DNA from: Physcomitrium patens
Lineage: Eukaryota; Streptophyta; Bryopsida; Funariales; Funariaceae
Direction: 5' to 3'
DNA length: 64,000 nt
Assembly: GCF_000002425.4 (NCBI RefSeq)
Contig: NC_037274.1
Coordinates: 530,937 to 594,936, forward strand
Of the stretch, positions 25,007-35,874 are shown one piece after another; within the stretch, counting starts at the first letter, position 1, and every line of letters starts with the position of its first letter. A program made the position numbers and the translations under genes. The notes under the pieces were generated by a model. That model had not been told where the DNA came from. It saw only the letters and a program-made list of their open reading frames with translations, and searched no databases.

Positions 25007-25620
25007 ACGTTCTTCTACAAAACAAATACCTTTTCTTTGTCAATTATGGTTATCATCGAGGACTTGATACTTTTGACTTTTCAAAAGTTGATAATCATGT
25101 TGCAAAAGATTTAGCAATTTATTTGTCAAAGCTACATGCAACGATGAAGGTACATTTAAAAGAAGCTCAAGAATAACAAAATGTGAATGCAGATGTCTAT
25201 CAAAAGGAACAACCACCATTCTATATAGGTAATAAGGTATGATTACTTCATGGCAATATCAAGACCACTCGTCCTCATAACAAGTTGGACTATTGAAGGC
25301 TTGGACCATTTTCTATTTCTACACAAATCAATCTAGTTCATATCATTTATAGCTACTAAAGTCAATGAAAATCTATCCTATATTCTACGTATCTCTTCTT
25401 GAACCATACAAGATAGTAGACCTACCAAAAAGAAGACAAGCTCCATCTCTTTCTATAAAAATAGATAATAATGAAGAATTTGAAGGCGGCGCCAAAATAA
25501 ATTGGAATATCTTATCTATAGGCGTGGATATGATACTAGTGAATGCATATGAGAGCTAGTAAGGAATTTTGCAAATGCAATAAAGGTGGTAGAGCCTTTT
25601 CATCGACGATATCCATCAAA
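25007..25620 (+). pseudogene. Chromovirus B integrase C-terminus and damaged chromodomain (copy 1)
   Basis: The integrase resumes after element C with FVNYGYHRGLDTFDFSKVDN (about 25039-25098), then KSMKIYPIFYVSLLEPYKIV (near 25359-25418). The chromodomain that should follow is shortened: EFEGG leads directly to AKINWNILSIGVDM in a shifted frame, where copy 2 has a full chromodomain at 27460-27610. It is therefore a pseudogene with an internal deletion and frameshift. Confidence 0.8.
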
Positions 25621-25724
25621 ATTAAGATGAAAACCTTTCATATAAAAGAAATAAGATCTAAGCAAGATAATATTTTACTTTCAATCCTTGTTTGTAGCTT
25701 CTTTTTAATTATGATGCTGAGGAG

Positions 25725-26147
25725 ATGGAGAACGAACAACCAATGGATTCGACTCAAGAGCCTTTATTTACTGACCTATTGGACAAGATATTACGATTGT
25801 CACAACCTTCAAGATGATGCAATCGAAGTGAAGATCTTCAAGAATGATATGTTCTTCCTCGAATAGATCGTGAGATACAACTCGTTTGATATCACGACCT
25901 TCGAAAGAACTCCTGATGTTTGGTGATTTTACTAGAGGTAGGAACAATTTGTGATGGAGTTCTAAATATTTTATTTGAAGGAAGTTATGAAGGCCTCAAC
26001 AATGATCAAATAACTAGGTGGTCTTCATGCCCTAGTATGAGACACTATCAATGATTGAGAGGCCCTATCAATCATCTTCGAAGAGAACAAAGATCAGAGT
26101 ATGTGGTAAATACAATTTGTTGCATCATAGATTTCCTCAACATATGA
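25725..26147 (+). pseudogene. Chromovirus B accessory ORF, copy 1 (140 codons, with stops)
   Basis: Between the chromodomain and the 3' LTR a frame starts ATG GAG AAC GAA (MENEQPMDSTQEPLFTDLLD) and runs 140 codons to a TGA at 26145. It contains several internal stops, mostly explained by CGA to TGA or TGG to TGA. Copy 2 (27734-28156) has exactly the same codon count and shares segments such as LVILLEVGT, SYEGLNNDQI and REQRSEYV. I do not recognise the domain. It is in a different frame from pol, so it may be a separate ORF or reached by splicing or frameshift. Confidence 0.5.
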
Positions 26148-26188
26148 TGATCGCTCCTTATAGAACTTGTTCCTAGAAGAGGAGGTAA

Positions 26189-26743
26189 TGTCACAGACAT
26201 ATGCATGTAAGCTATTAATTACATGTATAAATAGGTAGAAATAAGTAAAAGTATGTAAAAGTAAGATAATTCTATAATATTTACTATGGAAGCTTCTTAG
26301 AAGCTTTATAGATGCTACTTTGACTTTATAGGTGTCTTTAATTGATTTTTTGGATTAGAAACATCATCAACAAGTTGGCCATGTGCCACATATGTTGTTA
26401 GTTTGAAGACTAAGCTAACTATGTGATCCACACGAAAAAAAACTTGCCTTGTAAGTCAAGGCATGTATTCTAAAAAGTCAACACATATTAGAGGTCCTAT
26501 AGAACATCACCACATAGTCCCTAATTAGATAGTATATATATAGAGAAGAGTGAAGCCTTTATTCTTGTCAACTCTTTTCTTGCTTCTAGTCTAATTTCAA
26601 AGATCTCTAGTATTCTTGGCTTTTGGCAATAGCCATTCTAGTTTCTTTCTTAATATACATATCAAGTTATTTCTATTTTGTCATCTTTCTTTGAGAGAAG
26701 TCTCACTTGTTTATTTATTTTTATCATGTTCTTATCCTTGACA
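26189..26743 (+). repeat. Chromovirus B LTR (middle copy)
   Basis: This 555-bp block starts TGTCACAGACATATG and ends TATCCTTGACA. A purine-rich AGAAGAGGAGGTAA lies just upstream, as expected for a 3' LTR. A second copy split by LTR-D2 spans 28198-30029. Immediately after this LTR comes a mid-integrase sequence, not a primer binding site, so the second internal region is truncated. Confidence 0.85.
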
Positions 26744-27650
26744 GCTATAATGGATTAGCCAAGGATATTATATCAAAAGGGGGAACTCAATTTGTATCAA
26801 GATTTTGGCGGATTCTTTTCAAGATTCTAAAAGTAGATATAAAATTATCTTCGATATTCCATCCTCAAACTGATGGACAAACGGAGTGTGTTAATCAAGT
26901 TTTGGAGTAGTATTTAAGATGTACCATCAGCTACCAACAAGATGATTGGACAACTCTTTTGCCATTGGTAGAATTTACTTATAATAATACAATATATTCT
27001 TCTATAAAATAAATACCTTTCTTTGTCAATTATGGTTATCATCCATGACTTGATACTTTTTACTTTTCAAAAGCTGATAATCCTACGACGAAAGATTTGA
27101 AAAATCATTTCTAAGAGCTACATACAACAATGAAAGCATATTTAAAAGAAGCTCAAGAACAATAAAAGATCAATGCAAATGTCTATCAAAAGGAACAACC
27201 ACCATTCTACATAGGTGATAAGGTATGGTTACTTTGTCGTAATATCAAGACTACTTGTCCTTGTGACAAGTTGGACTATTGAAGGCTTGGACCATTTTTT
27301 ATTTGTTCACAGATCAATCCAGTTGCATATTATTTACACCTACCAAAGTCAATGAAAATCCATCCAGTATTCCACGTGTCTCTTTTTGAACCATATAAGA
27401 TAGTAGACATACCAAGAAGAAGACAAGCTCCACCTCCTCTTATAGAAATGGAGAATATTGAAGAGCTCGAAGTAGAAGAAGTCCTAGATTCAAGGTGGCA
27501 CCAAAATAAATTAGAATATCTTATCCATTGGCATAGATATGATATTACTAAACGCACATTGGAGCCAATAAAGAATCTTACAAATGCAGCAAAGGCAGTG
27601 GAGGCTTTTTATTGACGACATCCATCAAAATTAAGATGAAAACCTTTTTT
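26744..27650 (+). pseudogene. Truncated second chromovirus B copy: integrase and chromodomain
   Basis: The reading starts in mid-integrase (YNGLAKDIISKGGTQFVSRF; HPQTDGQTECVNQVLE near 26865-26910) and passes through YIGDKVWLL and HPVFHVSLFEPYKIVD. It ends with a recognisable chromodomain at about 27475-27620 (ELEVEEVLDSRWHQNKLEYL, IHWHRYDITKRTLEPIKNLT). The chromodomain binds histone-tail marks and steers integration in chromoviruses. Stops (26908, 27007, 27113, 27163, 27280, 27613) inactivate it. Everything upstream of mid-integrase is missing. Confidence 0.85.
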
Positions 27651-27733
27651 ATAAAAGAAACAAGATCTAGGCAAGATAACATCTTACTTTCAATCTTTCT
27701 TTGTAACTTCTTTATAATTGTGACATTAGAGAG

Positions 27734-28156
27734 ATAGAAAATCAACAACTAGTATATTTGACTAAAGAGCCTTTGTTTGCTGACTTGTTGAACGAAACAT
27801 TATGATTGTTACAACCTTTAAGACGATGCAATCAAGATGAAGATCCTTAAGAATGACATATTCTTCCTAAAATAAATGGCAAGATACAACGCGTTTGGTA
27901 TCATGACCTTGGAAGGGACTTCCAATGTTTGGTGATTTTACTAGAGGTAGGAACTATTCCTGATGGCATTCTAAATATTTCATTTGAAGGAAGTTATGAA
28001 AGCCTCAACAATGATCAAATAATTGGGTGGTTTTTTTGCCCTAGTAAGGGATACTATCAATGGTTGAAAGGCCCTATCAATCATCTCCAAAGAGAACAAA
28101 GATCAGAATATGTGGCACATACAATTTATTGCATCTTAGACTTTCTCAACATGTGA
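27734..28156 (+). pseudogene. Chromovirus B accessory ORF, copy 2
   Basis: This is the 140-codon counterpart of 25725-26147, with no length change between copies. The start codon position is ATA here (ATG in copy 1). A long open part (27929-28156) reads VILLEVGTIPDGILNISFEG and continues to REQRSEYVAHTIYCILDFLN. Internal stops remain upstream. Equal length in two otherwise decayed copies argues that it once coded for a protein. Function is unknown. Confidence 0.5.
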
Positions 28157-28197
28157 TCATCGCTCCTCGTGGAATTCATCCCTAAAAGAGGGGATAA

Positions 28198-29599
28198 TAT
28201 CATGGACATATATTTACTATAATTTTTATCTAAGTGATTTGAATAGGTAGAAGTAGATAAAAGTAGATTAATTTAGTAACATCTTCTAGAAAAGCTTCCT
28301 AGAAGCTTTATAGACACTGTTTTGATTTTACATATATTTATACCTGATTGGTAGGTTAGAAACTTGGTCAATAAATTAACCATGTACCACACATGTTGGT
28401 AGTTGACAGAACAAGCTAACTATGTGGTGTCCACATAAAAAACTTGCCTTGCAAGTTAAGATACATATTGTGTAAAGTCAACATATTTTTAGAGGTCCTA
28501 TAGAACATCACCATATTGTCAGGGTATAAAGAGTTTGCCTCAAGAAAATACTGGGCTTCTGGCTGTCACTAATTATTCAATCAAGTTTGAAAATAAGGGA
28601 AGCCCTAAGTTTATATATAATTTTTCCCTTTTTGAGCAATTACATCAAATACACAATCCTCAAGTAACCCATAACTTCCAAAATATGATAAAATCTTCTA
28701 AAACCTTGTTTATTCTTATGTGGAGATTTTTCCAAACTTCAACACCTCATATCTCCTAATCCGACCGTCCAAAAAAACTCAAATTTTACATGAGGTACCA
28801 ATGTATTCTTATTAACTTTTATAACAATTTTCAATTACAAATTTGTTGCAGATCTTGAGATATCTTGAAAACCCTAATAGTCACTTCAAACCCTTATCTT
28901 TATACATCCGCATGTAATTTTCTTCATATCTCACAAAATATAAGCTCAAATACCACAAAATTTATATATATAGCTTTTTAACATAAAATTTTAAATTTTC
29001 CAAAAAGTTTGAGCCAAAAGTTCGTCCAAAAATTCAAGTTATGGCTCCAATCATTACTACAAATAAACCGGCTTACTTACTGCTTTTGATTTGGAAGCGC
29101 GCCTTCAATTCCTTACAACTCCTTCATATAAACTCCAAAAGCAATAATTTCTTCATAAAAAATGTAGGCCTTGAAATCGCCATTTCAGTTGCACCTTTAG
29201 ATCTTCAAAATCTGCTATAAAATTCCTCGTATCCTCAAAAGAATAACAATATGACTTAAATAAATATCTTAACTTCAAACGGCTATAACTTCTTCACCCT
29301 AACTCCAAATCCTCTAATTTTTGTTCACAAATTGTACGCCAAACTCTAAACTTTACAATCCTAGCTTATAATCTCCAAATGCTCTCTTTGAAGTCACCGA
29401 AATCCTTGTTAAGGTCGTGGGCAGCTTCCTCAAAGCCCATTGGACATGATATTCGACCAATAGGGATGAAGTTTCCCATTCCTTGCCTTCATCTGACCAT
29501 GCCTTGCTTTCATCCCTCCTAATTAGTCTCTTACTAGTTTAGATTTTCATCCTTAGGTTTCCACCTTTTTCCAACGCTTCATACTAAACATTTAGGTTC

Positions 29600-29637
<38 letters not shown>

Positions 29638-30029
29638 AATGTCAAAATCAAAAGAAGTAAAGAAACAAAATAAAGTTTCTTATACCAATTCCTTTTAATT
29701 TAATCTACTAGCCACTCTAATACACATCTAGATTTATCAACATATAATATGTTTTAACTAATTTTTACATACTGTAAGCATTTATAGTACGACAACGTAG
29801 CTCTTAGGTAGATAGTATATATAGAGGCAAGAGTAAAGTCTTCTTCACTCTTATCAACTCCTTTCTTGCTTCTAGTCTAGTTTCAAGGATCTCTAATTTT
29901 CTTGTCTTTTGGCAATAGCCATTCTAATTTCTTTCTTAATATACATATTTAGTTATTTTTATTTTGTCATCTTTCTTTGAGAAAAGTTTCACTTGTTTAT
30001 TTATTTTTATCAAGTTTTTGTCCTTGACA
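28198..30029 (+). repeat. Chromovirus B LTR (third copy), split by LTR-D2
   Basis: The 5' part (28198-28516) matches 26189 onward, with the first TG changed to TA, and the 3' part (29795-30029) matches the end of the same LTR (CTTGACA at 30023-30029). Without the insertion it is about 550 bp, agreeing with the 555-bp middle LTR. It closes the retrotransposon stack. Confidence 0.82.
28517..29794. repeat. Solo LTR-D2 nested in chromovirus LTR
   Basis: This 1278-bp copy of LTR-D1 begins TGTCAGGG and ends TACGACA. The right flank is ACGT (29795-29798) and the left flank is ATAT (28513-28516). The uninterrupted chromovirus LTR at 26512-26517 reads CACATAG here, which supports ACGT as the original site and ATAT as its double-transition derivative. 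A (TA)n run lies near 29604-29634. Confidence 0.85.
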
Positions 30030-32904
30030 AACTACAAGATCTTTGCTAAAGCTTTTTAATTTTATCTATGACCAATTTTATTTAATATCATCAATTTAGA
30101 TTAAGGAGTCTTCTTTCCTATGAAGTACCTCTTCAGCAATTTGCTATTATTTCAAGAAATAATGACAAGCATAGCAATCTAAATAACCTTATTTATTTCT
30201 TAAACTTTATTTTTCTAAAACATACAATATAGTAGATTAAAAATTTATATTTTTTATAATAAAAACATTTGATATGCTTCAAGAATATATTAAAATGATA
30301 AAGTTATTCTTTCATAAAGCAAAAGCCTATGTTGAATTTAATGGATCTCCATCTTCTTGATTTGCAAATAAAAGAGGGATTTGACAAAATTTTCTACTAG
30401 CCTCTTACGTTTTTCTTATCATAGTACAAATTCTTAATGCCATATTGAGAGGATATATCCAAAGTATTTAATTATCCATAGGTAATAATTAATATATTAT
30501 AGCATAAATTAAAAATATCACATTATTTATTTTATATGAAAAAGAAGATTTTTATCTCTTTTCTTAAAATATTTTATTTGGCATTGGATCTTAATATAAA
30601 TTAGACTAAGTTAAGCAAATATTGAAAAATATAAAAAAATGTACCTAAATCAAGTTAGATATAAAATTTGAAGATAACCTAGAAAAAGCATGATAGAGTA
30701 AATAAATTACTTGGCTCTTGCTTTTGATTGTTATTAAAATTTCAAAATATAGACAAATTCCTAAAAAACAAATATCAAAAAGAAACTTACTTACTGGTAC
30801 ATCAAACATATCAATGCAATAAGAAGGGGAATAATAATAAATAGTATATTATTATCTTTATTATATTTATTTATTTTCAAATAAGGGAATATAAAAAAAT
30901 AATTAGTCAAAATTAAAATAAAATTGAAACCATACCTCATTTTTAGTTCTATAGAGAGATCTAGAGCTATATTGAAGTAGTTGTAATATTGTCAATTTTA
31001 AGGCAAGGATAATATTAATCTAATCTATCTTAATAAAGCTACAATAGCATTAATGATAAAATAGATCATTAAGACATTCAAACTAAGTTAGTTAAATCTT
31101 TAACCAATGGTCAAGTATAAACTAGGATATTATTAATCTTATGAAAGAGGAAGATAGGAACCCAATTTGGATTATTTTATGATATCATCCCATTAAAGTC
31201 ATCATAGATTAATTGGATGGAACCAAATTACTTTTACATAAAAAAAAGCTACTTCTTTAGTACACTTATATACCACCTATAACCATAAATAAACTCCTAA
31301 ATTATAACTTATTATATTATCCAACTGCCACATTAATTGGATCCAAATTTTTAAAATTAAAGACATCATAGTTACATAAAACTAATATACAAGTCTATAG
31401 ACATATGTGGAATGGTCAAAATTTTATTTTAGCAAAAGAAGTAACAAAAATTTATGGGTTAATTCCATAGGAATAAAGCACATGGAATTTTGCTTGCAGT
31501 TTCATATATGATTGATAGAAAAATTTATTATCTGCAAACCAATTGAAATATAAAGAAGATAATTGAGTGGAAGTATTTGGTATGGATAACAACACACTTC
31601 TACATCCAACATTTCAAGTAAGTAAAACACTTTACTTAGTAATAGTCAAGACAAAATTATGGCTTTTAATTGAAATATCCATATATTAGGTCTAAGAAAT
31701 CATATGTAATTGAGTCCTTGTCTCGATGTGGAATATAATATCTTAGACATCTACATGCACCATGGATACAACTATAGATATAATAGTTTGAGTTACAATT
31801 CAATGGATAAGAATAGAGTACGTGAAAAGAACCCAACATATAACCAACTTCTATTTATTTTATATAGAGTCAATTGATTCTAATGGAATTTAGAGATGTT
31901 CTATTGGAAAGATAAGAAATTAATTTTGTGGTACACAACACAATTAATATAGCAATACTTACAACATTGTTATATGATATCAATAGTTATGGCATGAAAG
32001 TGAGGACGTATATTGCCAAATGTATTCAAGTTATATTGGCTCAATATTTGAAATAAATGCATATGAAAAGAAGCTAGCCTTCTCTAACTAATCTGACATT
32101 ATGCAGTTACTATAAACGTATGGAGAGACAGAAAGAATACAAACATGGACTAGAATTCCCTTGTATACCTTGTAAGGAGTTCTAAACCCATCCTATACAG
32201 ATTTTGGGCATATCTTGTGGCAACTAGAGCTTAGACATGACATTGCAAAGTCCTTAAATTTTTTATAAAATAGAACATAAGTAAGTTACTCACACAAAGA
32301 GATAGGAATGGTGGACGTAGCATCCTTGTGGTTCAAAACTAAACATAGCAAAGATAAGGTAGGAGAGGTAGATAAACAATTCATGTTTCAAGTACAAGAG
32401 AGAACAATTCACAAGGAGGCCAACAACAACATGATTTCAACCTTACATAGAAAGAAGGAATATTTGTCCACAACATACCACTACAATACATAAAAGTTAG
32501 TCGTTAATGGTTTCTTTTGAAGGAAATTATTATGTAGAACTTATGAATTGAGCAAAATGATGCTGCCTTTAATGGATGGCATTGGCACTGTGAACAAATG
32601 GTTAATATAATGAGGCTTTGCCTCATTGACCATAGAACAATAGTTTAGGCATCAATACGTATAAAACAAAGAAGTCATCTAAACAAGAACAAACATTGAT
32701 CATTTTTTATTTTTTTTTGACTCCAATGGTGTGTTAATGGAATAATAACATTGTAGATTTTCAGGGCGTTTCTAATAGAGATTAATAAATCTTGTCATGG
32801 CTGAATAAACCCAACAAGTCTTATCATGAAATGATATACTTAGAAAGTAATATGGTCACCTTATAGAACCACACCTTGGCCTACATATTTGTATGTATTT
32901 TTCT
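30030..32904. other. AT-rich region without a recognised gene
   Basis: No coding frame of meaningful length or similarity is visible on either strand. The longest, about 60 codons at 32308-32493, has no family I recognise. Because a LINE-like 3' tail follows at 32,905, part of this stretch may be a decayed LINE body, but I saw no RT motif to support that. Confidence 0.4.
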
Positions 32905-32944
32905 ACCCTGTAATAAAGTCTTTGTTTATTTGTGACAAAAAAAA

Positions 32945-32975
<31 letters not shown>

Positions 32976-32985
32976 CAAAAAAATA
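32905..32985 (+). repeat. LINE-like 3' end with poly(A) tail
   Basis: The sequence TGTAATAAAGTCTTTGTTTA leads into TTTGTGAC, followed by a run of A with interspersed C (AAAAC units). The minus strand at 40,975-41,035 ends in the same way (TGTAATAAAG, then TTTATTTGTGTC, then TAAA units), at the end of a recognisable L1-type element. This therefore looks like the 3' end of a related retroposon on the plus strand. Confidence 0.5.
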
Positions 32986-33963
32986 GTCAATGGAAATTAT
33001 CATACGTGGTAAAAAAATCATTTAAAAAAAATATACATTGTTTGATGAACAAATCTAAAAAATATGCAATGCATTAGAAACAATACATATAATCTATATT
33101 GGATGCAAGAGCCCTTATTACAATTTTACAATCTTAATATTAGGTTCAAAATTTCTTATTAGATCCTATAAAATGACAATGTATAAATTAGAGATTGAAT
33201 CACATTGATCTGAATTTGTGTTTTTAGACTTACATTTCTCAGACTTCTAAAGTAGTTTTATGGATCTCAGTTAAATAAATATATTTGTATCTTTTAATAT
33301 TGTTCTATAATAATTATGCCATCCATTTTTCGTTGATTTTTTGACCTATTGAGAACATTTGTGTACTTCAAATTACAATTGTAGTTGCATGTATTTCTTC
33401 CAACTTATTGTCACATCAATTTTTCAACTAGTTAATAATGTCATATTATTGTATTTATTCTACAATAACTTGCTGGATTATAGATTTCCTCATTCCAGTC
33501 TTGATTATTTTTATACTATGTTTAACTTTCTTTTAATTTAGTTTATTTCTAAGAATCTCCAATTTTGATACTGTAAAAAAATCATATTATTTTCTTATGT
33601 CCTTAAAGACCATTCTAAGTCTGTGTTTTTTTAATTTAAATTAATGTTGGTTGCCATATATACATATATAAATATATTTATTATTATTATTATTATTTGT
33701 GGAATTTTTTATTACAAAATACATAATATTATAAAGTTCCAAACATGGCAAGCTGGTATCTTACAAGATTTTAATAAATTACTCTAGTATATATTATGTA
33801 ATAGTTATAAGAATTATTTTGGTAGAAAGAATACTTAATAGACTTCATTACTTTGAAAGTATTTAACAAATCATCAAAAGATATTACAATGTAATATTTT
33901 AGCAAAATCAAATGATTACTGATATTTTTGTAAATTAAAAAAATAATAATAATTTTTCTATTA

Positions 33964-33999
<36 letters not shown>

Positions 34000-34205
34000 T
34001 ATTCATTTGTCAAATATAGTTTTTGTGAAGTTTAAAAAATTATTAATATCAAAGACTTGTTTTTTTGTCTTTAATTCTTATATTAATATTTTTTAGATAT
34101 ATTTGTTAATCTAAGTTGTATGTAGGCACATTTATTTTTGGACAACATTGTTTTGTACCTAGCCTCAATATAATTTGTGAAAAAATTAGAAAATATAGGT
34201 ATAAT

Positions 34206-34244
<39 letters not shown>

Positions 34245-34387
34245 AATAGATATTTTTAGAAAAAATATTTAGAGATATCATCACCATAAGTATTAGTTTT
34301 TATTTGAATTGAATAATTTTTTTAAATAAAAAACTAGCATAAATTTAATAAAATAAAAAAAATAAAAAAAACAAATTATTTTAAAGT
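32986..34387. other. AT-rich intergenic DNA with AT microsatellites
   Basis: I see no gene. Simple repeats include TTATTA units near 33675-33693 and an (AT)n run at about 33968-33996. A second (AT)n run lies at about 34210-34240. Confidence 0.5.
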
Positions 34388-34390
34388 TAA

Positions 34391-34617
34391 GGTGTTGTTA
34401 ATGCCACCACATTTTGTGCTACTACCACCATAATTTATTCATATTAGCTTTTTAATTATTTTATATTAAAAAATTATTTAAATTTTTCAGAAATTTTCAA
34501 TTAAAAAAAATAAAAAATAAAAAACTAAAGAAATATGTTGAGTAGGTGGCAGATTATGGTGTAGCTGCAAAAATTGTGGTGGCAATAAGTAAAATTATAG
34601 TAGCATTAGCAATATCC
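34391..34617. mobile_element. Candidate MITE (227 bp) with imperfect terminal inverted repeats
   Basis: The left end reads GGTGTTGTTAATGCCACCAC and the reverse complement of the right end reads GGATATTGCTAATGCTAC, matching at most positions. A 3-bp TAA flanks both sides (34388-34390 and 34618-34620). Further inverted similarity (CACCATAAT / ATTATGGTG) lies inside each end. A 3-bp TWA duplication with GG-starting ends fits PIF/Harbinger-type MITEs, but with one copy this is tentative. Confidence 0.5.
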
Positions 34618-34620
34618 TAA

Positions 34621-35500
34621 TGATATCATAGATATTTCACTTTTTGATAAGATTAACATACTTGTAGTTTTTAAGCATTTATTTATATTTTATAGCCATT
34701 TTAATTTTTTTAATGGTTTAGTGAAAAATATTTTCAATTAATACTTTCTAAGTCTTTGTCATACTTCTTAAACAAATTCACAAATATGTTGTTTGGAATA
34801 AACAAATGAATTTTTTTATCTCAATTAAAAAATGAGTATGTGGAATGATTCAATACTCTTGTTATACAAGTATTTCATAGACTGATTTCAACAATAGATG
34901 GCTATTCAATAACTTGAATGTTGTTTTGAAAGCGAGGAATTCAAAATGTAAGTGTTGATGCCAAATTTTTGGATTAAAAAAGTTAATTTCAAAACACCTG
35001 TAATAAAATCTTATGTGTAGACTTGATTTGGAATCTTTTTTGTAGACAATATAACATAGACATCATATACAATTATATGAAGAAATAAAATAAAACAAAC
35101 AAACAAACAAACAAACAAACGAAAATACAGTCAATCAACTAACCTTAATTTAAAAAATTCTGATTTAAAAAAAAAAAAAAAATCTCCAAAATCTACATTA
35201 AAATACAATAAATGAAAATCTACCCTTTGGCATATACAAATATACACATATATATTGTTCCAGAGACAGGACAGCCAGGTCAGCAACCAAACAACATCAA
35301 CAGTGCAGGGATGAAAGTGGATGAATGCGATCACACAAGACCACAGATGAATGAAGGATGAATAAGATACAAATAAAACCGCGCCATTAATCACGGATGA
35401 ATGAATGAATGAATGATGAACAATTCCAGATGAAATCGATCACACCAACCCACAGATGAATGTCGGGATGAATGAATAAACTAATGAATGAATGTATGAA
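34621..35500. other. Intergenic region upstream of expansin, with tetranucleotide repeats
   Basis: An (AAAC)n run at about 35092-35121 and scattered ATGA/AATG repeats at about 35335-35490 are the only structure. The second group lies a few hundred bases upstream of the expansin start. No coding region is supported. Confidence 0.5.
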
Positions 35501-35680
35501 GGCACAGTGGTAGATGGTGGTGTCTTCTTCTTCTTCCTCCTCTTCGCCTTCTTCTGTTGTTGTTGCTGCTGCTCCATGTGTTTTGAAGTCTCAAGCACAC
35601 TATACTTTACTTTACTCTACCGCTTCACTTCCTCTTCACTTTACTATACCCACCCGGAGCAGCAGCTGCGAGGCCGTTCT

Positions 35681-35697
35681 CTCTCTCTCTCTCTCTC
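35681..35697 (+). repeat. (CT)n microsatellite in the expansin leader
   Basis: An uninterrupted TCTCTC run lies about 180 bases before the predicted expansin ATG, within a pyrimidine-rich stretch (35520-35770) that includes CTTCTTC runs. CT-rich tracts are common in plant 5' leaders. Long open frames across this stretch are low-complexity artefacts. Confidence 0.5.
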
Positions 35698-35874
35698 AGC
35701 TTCCCACTCAACTAACTGCACCACCACCACCACCACTACTAGTCAAGTCCCTTTGGCTTTCCTTCTCTTCCTCCGTTGGGACAGGGCAGAAGAGAAGAGG
35801 AGAGAAGAGCAGTGAGGAGAAGAGAAGTGAAGAGAAGTGAGAGTCGAAGCAAGCTACCGCAGCAGCAACAGGTC

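Noticed and set aside
35492-35840. Overlapping open frames of about 107 codons just upstream of expansin
   Set aside because: They are low-complexity translations (poly-Ser, poly-Cys, poly-Phe) of a pyrimidine-rich leader and microsatellite.
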